Shown here in pieces: positions 34,802 to 43,832 of a stretch of DNA of 64,000 nucleotides. The DNA comes from Pyrenopolyporus hunteri. Lineage: Eukaryota; Ascomycota; Sordariomycetes; Xylariales; Hypoxylaceae. The number at the start of each line of letters is the position of its first letter. Positions within the stretch are counted from its first letter, which is position 1. The notes under the pieces are model-generated. The model was not told the origin of the DNA and searched no databases. It saw only the letters and a program-made list of their open reading frames with translations. The translations under genes and the position numbers were made by a program. The DNA is taken from contig CADCXC010000006.1 of NCBI GenBank assembly GCA_902806595.1, positions 124,001 to 188,000 on the forward strand, read 5' to 3'.

Positions 34802-35300
34802 ATGGCGACCCTGAAAGACTTCCGAGTCCTCTCCTTCGACGTCTATGACACCCTGATAGACTACGAATCCGGTCTATTATCGGCCCTACAGCCTCTCCTG
34901 GAAGCCAATAATCGTACAGATCTCCCTCGTCGTTCCGTCCTGGAGACCTACCATGATTGTGAAGTCACGCAGCAACGGGAAACGCCCAATATGCCGTATT
35001 CCCAGCTCCTTGCCGCCATACATCCCCAGGTCGCGGCGAGGCTAAGCTTAGCGCCACCTACGGCTGAAGAGTCACGGGCCTTCGGCAATTCCATAGCCAA
35101 CTGGCCTGCTTTCCCGGGTACCGTAGATGCCCTACGCCGACTAGGGAAGCATTACAGCGCGGGCTCTAGGCATAAAGTCGGCTTGGATCGCGAGACCGGG
35201 CGCCGTCATGGGAAACAAGGAGAAGGAGATTTACGATTGGAAATTTGATACGTTAGGAGATATGGCCGATGCTCTAGAAGCCGAGTTGGGCGCTTCATAG
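34802..35300 (+). pseudogene. Haloacid dehalogenase (type II)-like pseudogene, internal deletion
   Basis: Residues 1-117 look normal: SFDVYDTLIDYESG with the nucleophile Asp (motif I), then PMPYS-like and FPGTVDALRRLGKHY. At about 35152 the expected middle (LSNVD motif II, the lysine and the DxxxxD region) is missing. Sequence resumes in another frame with AWIARPGAVMGNKE (35181 onward), DWKFDTLGDMADALEAEL and a stop at 35298-35300, which is the family C-terminus. About 70 or more codons are lost and the frame is shifted, so the product of the first frame (148 residues) ends in unrelated sequence. No splice signals can repair this. Confidence 0.75.
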
Positions 35301-35362
35301 TCGAATATACCTACACGTAAGTAGGTAGGTAGGTACCCAATTAGAGACCTACCCACCCAAGG

Positions 35363-35475
35363 TATACTGTATTTTCAAGCGCTAAGGCCACTAATACCAA
35401 ACCAGATTAACCCATCATAATGTGTTATTTTCCTTCGCTAACTAGTGGGCTTAGCGCTTAAAAGAATACAGTATA
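35363..35475. mobile_element. 113-bp MITE related to the element at 9.9 kb
   Basis: Terminal inverted repeats of about 31 bases: TATACTGTATTTTCAAGCG.. on the left, and the inverse of TATACTGTATTCTTTTAAGCG.. on the right, both followed by CTAAG and CCACTA. The TATACTGTATTYT and GCTAA..CCACTA blocks are shared with the arms of the larger element at 9841-10396. Non-coding, presumably moved by a transposase elsewhere. Confidence 0.75.
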
Positions 35476-35770
35476 GCGCGCACCTACCGATATTACAATC
35501 TCGTATGGTGGCCTGCCTAGGCACCTACAAACAATTCGCGGGGGTTCACAGAACCTCGCCTTTATTTCGTCTAAATACTCACTAAATCCCCAGCTCCCCA
35601 GCTCACTAGGTACCTACCTACCTACCTAGGTAGGTAGGTAGTTACCTATCAATTGGGGTTGATTCAACCGCAGAGGTTTGGTCATTGAAGTTTCTAGTTC
35701 CCGGTAATGTTGTTACCTTAGCTAATGCTGTTGTTATTCGTTCGGCGAGAACCCTGAAGAAGAAATCATC
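35476..35770. other. Repeat-rich spacer between two pseudogenes
   Basis: Contains a TACCTACCTACCTAGGTAGGTAGG palindrome (35609-35645). No intact coding sequence. Confidence 0.5.
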
Positions 35771-36435
35771 ATGCCCTCGAAACCCATTCTTGTGGCGGGC
35801 TGCTCTGCGGGAGGCGTCGGCGCGGCGGTCGCTTTTGCTCTGGTCAAACGCAACCATCATGCGTCTGCCACGGCAAGAAATACTTACGTCAAACATTCCT
35901 CAATTTCTATCCAATTCGCCTAATTTCACTGTTCTTCAACTCGATGTATCGTCTCCCCCATCAATCGCCAAAGCAGTTAAAATCGTCATGGGTCCGGGTG
36001 TGTTGGCCTTAGTTCATTCATCCCTTATCATAAACAAGACACTATACATTTGGCCATTGATTAAATACCCTGCGATCCCTTCCAAGGCCGTGTTGGCCAA
36101 TTTCTCCGAAACTCCGCGCCTCGAGCTCGCCCCGTTCGGAGTCAGTGTCGTCGCAATAATGGCCGGCGTTGTAGCAAATCATTTTCGTGACAATGACTCC
36201 TTCAAGTCTACCCGCCCACATCGCGTTACATCATAATCGAGAAGACCATTAGCTAGCTGGGCAGGCGGGGAACTTAACCAAAACGCAACTCGACGGAGGA
36301 GTTTGCGGAAACATTGGTTGACGATATAATTGAAGCGGGAGGCGGTGGATTGGCCTGGAAAGGACCGCACGCAGGTTGAACAAAATTCCTTCTTGAAATG
36401 GGCCCCGAGAGCCACAGCAGTAACAGCACGATCGA
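35771..36435 (+). pseudogene. Short-chain dehydrogenase pseudogene (Ayr1-like), three frames
   Basis: Remnants of one SDR gene in order but in different frames. Frame one (from ATG 35771): PILVAGCSAGGVGAAVAFAL..ATARNT, the cofactor motif. Frame two, from about 35880: FTVLQLDVSSPPSIAKAV, then after a gap PSKAVLANFSE and RLELAPFGVSVVAIMAGVV. Frame three, from 36295: TEEFAETLVDDIIEAGGGG, followed by a stop and a fourth shift with FLKWAPRA. The region with the NNAG motif and catalytic Ser is deleted and the Tyr-Lys motif is altered. The order matches 1-acyl-DHAP-reductase-like SDRs. Not functional as it stands. Confidence 0.75.
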
Positions 36436-36640
36436 ACCATCCATTACCTAGATATGAATCCGCGCCAACGGTGACAGGATGCCGCGATGAGCTACAATCA
36501 GGGGCTAAACGGACTCGCGCCGCAGAATAGGGGGCGTCACAGGAGTAGTTGGGTTTGCTCCCGGACTCTTGTTAATGCTGGGTCAACTGCATTGCGCTGG
36601 AATCCACATCCCCTCCACATCCCCTTTCTTTGCGCGATCC

Positions 36641-38504
36641 TTACGCCCTCATCACCTTCTCGAACACCTTCACTCGGCTCGTCCAGCTCCTACACCTCTT
36701 TCCAAATATGTACATGGGAATTGCACAGAGGCAGATAAAAACATGGACGCCTCCGATTATGCAGAACACCTCTTTCGGTCCTTGTTTACTTATCCAATCC
36801 GATATGAAGTAGTTCATCCCAAAGGAGTAGATATTTCTTAAGTTGATCGCCGCAAATGCCTCCGGCGCCTTGTCGCGATGGCAGTCCGTTAGGTAGCCGT
36901 ACACGGCGATAGTCATGAATCCCACGCTGAAATACTGCAACCCGTAGAATATTACCGGGGCGATCCAGGGGTCTTGCTCTTGGAGCGACCAGCCAAAACC
37001 GAAGAACGACATCCCTCCCAAGAGGAAGGTAATCACGATTAGAACAAGCCGAAACTCGGGTTCGTATATTCCACCGTTCCTCCGAGACATCGACTTAATG
37101 ATCCAGTCTGCAACAGGTCCCGATATAAAAGCTCCTACGAGCGCGCCAATCAGCGAAGCGATAGAAACGAGCCCGACACCCGACACACTGAAGTTGTACG
37201 GAGGAGCCGTGAATAGTTGCGCCAACACGCTGCCCACAACAACCAGCCAGGACGTCGTAAGCCCGTAGGCAAAGAAAGAGAATAAAACTTGCGGAAATAT
37301 GAGCATAAGCAACGGCCGCGTCAGAACTTTCCAGAACGGGTCGTCCGACACTCTCCCGTGGAAAATCTTTAGCTCGTGCCAGTAGCTATGCTTCTTCTCC
37401 GATGTAGTATTCGTCGGGGCATGTTCTATAACCTCGACTTCAACCTCGTCGTTCTCGGCGCCGAATGGCCCGTCAGTTTTCACCTTTGATTTCTCACTCT
37501 GAGCGAATTGCTCCACTCTGTCCTGTCCTGTCCCAAGGTCCGTGTTGAGGGAGTCATCCCGCCTATACGCCGTCTCGGGACAGAAGAGGAAAAGAATAAC
37601 TATCCAGATACCGAACATGATTGCGCAGATTCCGTAGGTCCAGTTCCAGCCCAGGTCCTCGATGATGTAGCCGGAAATAATCGTACCGCCCCCCACCCCT
37701 ATCGACAAACAGAGACCCCAAGCCGCGAGCCGGACTCCGCGTTGATGAACGAAGTAGATGTCTGCTATCGTAGAGGTTACCAATCTGGTGATGGTTAATC
37801 ACTGTCTCTTAACGTGTTCTTCGGTTCTTCGGTTCTTGCACAAAGTAAGGAACCCGACGCTTACACTTCAAATGGGGACATGCCAATGCAGCCGACGAGT
37901 CGGAAGCCGAGAAGGCTTCCGAAACTATGTGCAAAATACCCTCCGATGCTACTGATGAATAATAGCAAGTTGCCGAGGAGGAAGACCGGCCTTCGTCCCC
38001 AGACTACGGCCATGGAATTTGTGAAGAAGCACGACAACCCAATCACTAACACGCCATATCCGAGGTCCCCATTAAGCCTATTATAAGACATACCGAATTG
38101 TTCGGCCATTTGGGCAAACCCGGGGGAGATCATAGGACCCTGTCGTGTAAATGTGAGGTTAGCGTAGCACGGCGAGTGTCTTTCATTGGTTCATCGAAAG
38201 ATGCAGCCTAGCTTTCAACACCAGGTACGGATGGACCTACCCACGCCCCTACCACGGCGGTATCTATGCAGATGAAGAACAACATGAGGTCTTTCTTCCA
38301 TAAGGGCCAGTTCAGCGGATCGTTTGGACTGTTGCTAGGCTGTGGCACGAGAACGACGTCCGAGTCCTTTCCCTTTCCATGGCGCAGGTTCGACGTGTTG
38401 AGTCGGCCATGGTGACGATGATTCTCCGACCCGATAACATCCGTTAACAAGGCTGTGCCGGGTACGTGAGACAAATGCTTGTCTTCGAGTACTCCAAGAC
38501 CCAT
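36641..38504 (-). CDS. MFS transporter, HOL1-like, 3 exons, ~560 aa
   Basis: Exons 38241-38504, 37865-38139, 36641-37784. The N-terminus has the DPLNWPLWKKDL motif before TM1 of fungal HOL1/DHA1-type carriers. The chosen donor GTAGGT after ..VVGAW joins to GPMISPGFAQMAEQFG in frame. Other signatures: MAVVWGRRPVFLLGN (loop 2-3), RLVGCIGMSPFEV + LVTSTIADIYFVHQRG across intron 2, GVGGGTIISGYIIEDLGWNWTYGI (motif C), FCPETAYRRD, and in the second half GPVADWIIKSMSRRNGG and YGYLTDCHRDKAPEAFA. Predicted plasma-membrane carrier; substrate unknown. Its 3' end faces the SDR pseudogene 200 bases away. Confidence 0.88.
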
Positions 38505-40057
38505 GATGGGAAGGTTCCTCTTTAGGTTGACAGAAGTTGGCGAATTTGAAGATGGTGAATCCTACCCGGTGGTGGATAACGCGGGTTATAAACCGAAATA
38601 CGGCAGGGTCTCACCAAATGCTAGCATATTACGTGGTATGTAAGCACCCCGACCCCGTGGTTCGTTGGAGTACTATTAAGGTGATCAGCTCCGGGGATGG
38701 TGGAGTAGGGAACAAGTTCGCCGTGCGTCCTGCTCGCCCCGTCCGTGGAGATTGCGGGGAACCTTGCTCAAAGGAACATGAGGGCATCACGGCAGTACTT
38801 TAGCTATTCAATCACACGTATAATACGTCCTGATGTTTTGAATATAGGGAGGGTAAACCCTGTCGGTTCAACAAAATCCGGTGTTTCTGGACTTATCTAC
38901 CCCCCTTGGCCCGCTCTAGTGGACGTGGCAACGGCTTTCTCCAGTCCGGCAGAGCTTCCTCCACGGATTTTAACTTCTATACTGTCACTAGGTAGTTAAG
39001 TGGCAATTTCAAATAAGACTACCGGATACTATAGATATAATAGTATACTAGGGGGGCTCGGTCTCGCGTAATAATCTCGTACGGGCGTGATATTCCCGGT
39101 TTAATATATAGGTATCTAGCTGCCGATGAATATGATCATAGAGTAAGTTCGTAGGTATTTTCTACTCTATCCTTGTTACCGTCGGCAATAGGAAGTAAAT
39201 TAAGATTAGCGCCATGCATACTATCCTACTTTATCATAAGTCTTTACCACAAGAAGCGAAATCCCTGTAACCGGTGACTCAATAATGCTCATCGATAGAA
39301 GCTCACTTAAGGTATATAGGACGGCATAGCGGGAAGGGCTCACCGATAGAGCTCTTAACGGCTTTTCAATTAGGAGAGTACAACGCGGCGCAGCGCCCAA
39401 AGGGAAACACCACTACTAGCCTACAGAAAACCAGAAGAAAAACTGTGGTTTTCCAATACCCTCCGACTTGGGGGGTTAGGTAAAGGGGAAATGACGCTGA
39501 AGGCGTCAAGTTAACCGGGAAGGACAATTAATTTACCTGCCTATATAGGAGCGTTAGAGGTAGTTAAAGTGTGCTAACAGCACCTTGGTGCCCATTTCTG
39601 TCGGCGATAGAATGGGTGGCTACTTAGCGAGAACGTCATAAGGCTTCAGGGGGGAGCTCGGTACGTTTACAATGTTTATGGGGACGCAAGATATGTGAAC
39701 ACAGAGAAAGGAATACATGTAGGTTAAGCGCGTTAGTACCATTATGATGATAAATGATAATGTATCAAGCCCGACAATATATTCGTAGACTTGTGTCACT
39801 CTCGTCTACAGAGCCAGAGTTAGAACTTAAAGGAAATAGGCTCACTGAACAAATGTCGATGTCGTCTCCATGTGCTCTATTGGTAAACTGACCTTATATA
39901 CCTAGATTTATGCTAGGATGAAGGTTAGCAACGCAGCTTTAAAAGAACCCATTTGCTAGTTCCCTCCCCAACCCAAGAACTCATTCACCCATTCCGTTCA
40001 CCTTGGTAATTACCCCCGACCCATACACCCTACGGGATCCCCACGCGCTTACCGCCG
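38505..40057. other. Intergenic; hairpin-rich patch at 39.38-39.65 kb
   Basis: No coding frame. Bases 39430-39630 hold a cluster of short perfect hairpins: GAAAACCA/TGGTTTTC (8 bp), TGACGC/GCGTCA (6 bp), GCAC-CTTG-GTGC, and CCCATTTCT/AGAATGGG with one bulge. This may be a structured RNA remnant or a degenerate mobile element; I recognise no family. Confidence 0.35.
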
Positions 40058-41568
40058 TTAAGCTCCGCTTCCGTCTCCAGGAAGCTGCTCAAGCCCTACA
40101 TATTCGTCAGATTCAGCACTACCAGTTATCATCTTATGTAACTCACATCCTTCAGTGACCTCGTCCACGGTGTTCGGCACGGAGCATTTGTTCGCTTCGG
40201 AAAATTCCTGTCTCTCGACTCCCGTGCAGGTGTCGCCGAAGCAAGCCCCATCCATAAGCTTCTGAAGCGCATCGCCCTTCCATCCGAATACGTAATCGGC
40301 GTGTTGGCCGTATCCAGTGCTGTTTCAACCTTAGTACTTGGTATTTACGGTGTGTATTATATGAATATCGCCTTACTTGTCTCCTGTGCTCAAGACAAAC
40401 GGCTGGGATCCGTCTTCGGGCCAGTCCTCTTTGTTATTAAAGGCGGTTGTGTCCCAGACGATCTGTTGGTGGCCGCGTTAAGTATAAACCTGACTATTCA
40501 ATTAATGAGTAGGAGCCACGTACCTCTAACATCAACTGGGGAATTTTAATAGGGTGGGTTGAAGGGCAAGTGCCCGTGGTAGCGAACGAAGAGGGACCGC
40601 CGATTGGATATGCTACATGATCCTGGTGGTTTGGGCTGTCAAGACGTTCTCCATCCCAGCAACTAGGTTTCTCGTCAGTCCGAACTTAGCGAGCCCGAAG
40701 AAGAGAACCTATCAACTCACGTTGGAAAATGGATATTCGATCGAATACCTCCCAGGCAAGGGCCTGAGTGGAATGTCTCAGTGTCTAACTTAGGGTCGGC
40801 ACAAGGCGAGTAGTCGTCGCCCTTGAAGTTAGGACCCGTAAAGCAGCGGAAGCAGCTCTGAGACTTGAAGCCCGAACCTTTTTTCTCGCGACGCATAGAA
40901 TCACCGACAAGCATACGGAAACCCTAAACAATGCCTAACTCAGCAATCTTCATATAGCAGCCGATATTCTTACGGAGCTTACAGGCTTAAACGCCGTGAC
41001 CGTATTTTTGCCGGGCGAAAGGTAGTATACCGTGACGCCACCCTTGGATTTCTCAAGAAACCTGTTCGGAATTTGCGGCACACGCTTATAAGTACCGTTT
41101 CGCGCTTTGAAATACACGTTCGCTGTCCAATAGTTGGAGAAGTCGTCGCTAAAGCTACATGTTGTGCAGGTAGCTAGATTGGATACATCGGTGGATGGAA
41201 TTGTAGCGTTGAAGGCATTCTGCAGGACTTAAGTATGATGTGTCAGAGATAGAGAAGGGAGGCGTACTCCTCCGACGATCTGTTGGATAGTAAGCAGCGC
41301 GCAATTTTCAACTATGAAGGGTGGCTTATACCTGGTGAAGGTGTGGAGATGGGTTTACTCCAGTGTTAACAAGACTACAGCGAAAAGAATCAGATGTGTT
41401 CCGTAGAGTAACTCATATGGGTTCGTCAGCTTACGGATCAAGTCTTTCAATGACAACCTGGGAACAACCGAAACGAACCAGGCTATTAGATCCGGGCCCT
41501 TTCACAGGAGTTGTCTGTGGCGCTGCCTCAACAAGCGCTGCTATAGAAAAGAGGATAGACCAGAGCAT
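40058..41568 (-). CDS. Secreted DUF1996 protein, 9 exons, ~354 aa
   Basis: Exons (minus): 41435-41568, 41332-41374, 41268-41279 (12 nt), 40983-41219, 40721-40923, 40524-40662, 40377-40462, 40147-40319, 40058-40095. All have GT-AG ends and consistent phase. A signal peptide (MLWSILFSIAALVEAAPQ) precedes VRFGCSQVVIERLDP, LVNTGVNPSPHLHQ-IVGG-NAFNAT, FRMLVGDSMRR, GIRSNIHFPTCWDG, HVAYPIGGPSSF, CPSTHPIKIPQLM and GQHADYVFGWKGDALQKLM, all hallmarks of the fungal DUF1996 domain. Function unknown; members are secreted and some carry WSC domains, which this one lacks. The last intron is 51 nt, in phase and without stop, so retention would insert 17 residues. Confidence 0.85.
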
Positions 41569-42462
41569 CTTGACTATCACCGGCGAACTGAGACCTACAA
41601 TCAGCAAACAGTTTCTAAGGAAGGCGAGAAAAGCGTAGTAGCAGTACCGGCCTTGCTGCTGAAATATTGTGACCACGATAGGTTAAGCACAACCCGGTGC
41701 GCAGGGCCTGTCCAAATGCCGGTTATTCCATGTAGTAGAATGATATAGTAGCAATTAATATTTATTGCTATTTTGATTATGGCCACTCCGGTGCCGCCGT
41801 GGCCTCAAGGGTGTAAGGATATCTACCTAAGCCAGGGAGTTCCTAATTGGTCTGCAAGACATTTTGCCATAACTACCGGATATACCTACACAGGCCATAG
41901 CTACAGTCCTTCTCGAGTAGAACATATACCACCATACAGAGACATTGATGTTGATAAGGGCATTCTAATAATAGTGCTTAATACTTTTAATATTTGTCAG
42001 CCCTTGGGCCATGCGTATCTTAGTAGCGATTAAAACTAGAAGGTAGATAGATTTACAAGATAGCTTTGAGGGAAGTGGAGTTAAATCATCGTGATCTAAG
42101 CTTAGAAGTTTGGTTGGCACAAGATATTGGCTACGCTCTCAGCAGAGATTGTTATAGGTATGTAAAGAAAATTTAAGAAGCAATCTGTTTCCTAATACAT
42201 AAAAACGATGTGCCAGCGAATGCTACATGTATACCCGATTCGTATCTAGGTCTATTCTCAGTTGACTGGGCCCGGTCTATCGCTATGCATGAAATCTAAT
42301 ATAAGACGGTGACGTTCACCTCCACAATGCTGAGTGCCAATACCATATAAGAAAAAAGAGATATGTGTAAAATAACGCGAAGAGTAAAAAAAGGGGGGGA
42401 GGACAAGGAATAAATGGGGTAGAATTCTGACAATCTGGGTACGAACGTCGTGACAAGATCGG
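41569..42462. other. Intergenic
   Basis: No supported gene. In-frame ATGs upstream of 41568 (to 41676) exist, but they would bury the signal peptide, so I do not use them. Confidence 0.4.
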
Positions 42463-43832
42463 CTAATCCCATGCTGTATCGATCCCAAGCAACTGGTCCA
42501 TGATCATACAAGCAGAAGCCTGGTACGCCTCAATGTCGATGCCCAGCAGGAAGTCAAACTTGTTATATAGATTCTGCTGGAGCAAGTGGGCGTCTAGTCC
42601 GATACCCGGCGCGCGGCCCGTGACAAGTAGTCCCATTTCGGTACTATATTGCATGGCTTGCTCGGATCGGGGCCGGCATACCTCATCGAATGCCTGTAGC
42701 GCAGCCGGGATTGCGGCTTTTGAGGCAAGTCGGCCAAGCAGGGTAGTGAGGACCAAAGCCTCTTCTATTTCAAGGCCAACGCCGGCACACTGGAACGGCA
42801 GCATAGTGTGAGCAGAGTCTCCGATCAGGCAGATGTTACTGGTCACGTAGGTCGGTGCCGGCCAGTGCTCGAGTTGGCAGATGGTAGCAACTTGGACGGT
42901 ATATACGCTGAGGATGAGCTGGGTGAATACAATTTAGTGCGTTTCCTTCTCAAGATAGCATAAAATATATCACTTACGTTTACCATGGCCTGACACAGCG
43001 GCACTTGATTATTGGCAAATATCTCTCGGAATTCGTCTGGCGTGAGCAGCCTTGCCCACGACGTCTCCGAGAGCTCATCTTCCTCCTCAACGTCGTCTGA
43101 TTTACCGTAGACGACGATTTGGACTTCATTGCCATTGTCGAGCAAGTTGCATGTCATGACCGTTCCGTCCCCGATCCAATACGATTGACAGGGGTTACTC
43201 GGATCCAGATACTGCGTGCCCATTATCCTCTGCGCTCTCCGAAGTGGCACTCTTATAGGCAGCCCCCAGAACCCGGTCGGATGCGGCTGTAGAAGAGATA
43301 CATCGGCACCAAGGACAAGACTCCGCGTGAAGCCATGGGTGCCGTCCGCGCCTATGACGACGTCGTATTTCTTCTTCGACCCGTCCGCGAAAAGCAGCAA
43401 TAGTCCTTGTCCCGAAGGCAGTTCCGTTATGGATGCTATCTGCAATTCGGAGTGTATCCTACGCGACGGCACGCCATTAAGCATCTCCGTAAGGAAGGCC
43501 CGGCGGCTGACGTTCTTTTTACGGCTGTCCCCTAGTCCGTTGATCTCTATTTCGCTTCCGGAGTAAGGGCCGCTAGCCACCCGCGTCTCAGTTGTAGTCA
43601 GGACGGCACCAGCACGGTCGAGACAATACACCAGATCTGGGTCGATAGCTACCAAAGTTTCTTGCGCTCTGGTGGTGAACTCTAACCCCGGGCCTTCTTC
43701 CCTGAACGCGGCCTGGGACTCGTAAAGGTCGACAGTAATATGAGGGTATCGCAGAAGTCCGCGTAGGACAGCGACACCAGCTAACCCTCCGCCTATGATG
43801 GCAACTCTGATTGTTGAAGGCGATCTTGACAT
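42463..43832 (-). CDS. FAD-dependent monooxygenase, salicylate-hydroxylase-like, 2 exons, ~436 aa
   Basis: Single-component flavoprotein hydroxylase using NAD(P)H and O2 on an aromatic or polyketide-like substrate. Exons 42978-43832 and 42463-42918 (donor GTAAGT, acceptor CACCCAG, phase 0). FAD motifs: VAIIGGGLAGVAVLRGL with the acidic DLYES at the end of beta-2, DG motif VIGADGTHGFTR (the usual Ser is Gly), and GD motif CLIGDSAHTMLPFQCAGVGLEIEEA (Cys where Gly is usual in QGAG). The middle part has FWGLPIRVPL and the substrate domain. Length is typical. The substrate cannot be deduced; possibly catabolic or biosynthetic. Confidence 0.9.

Noticed and set aside
40777..40914. Reading the DUF1996 pieces as separate small genes or a pseudogene
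   Set aside because: All gaps have GT-AG ends, correct phase and family-consistent joins, so a single intact spliced gene is the simpler explanation.
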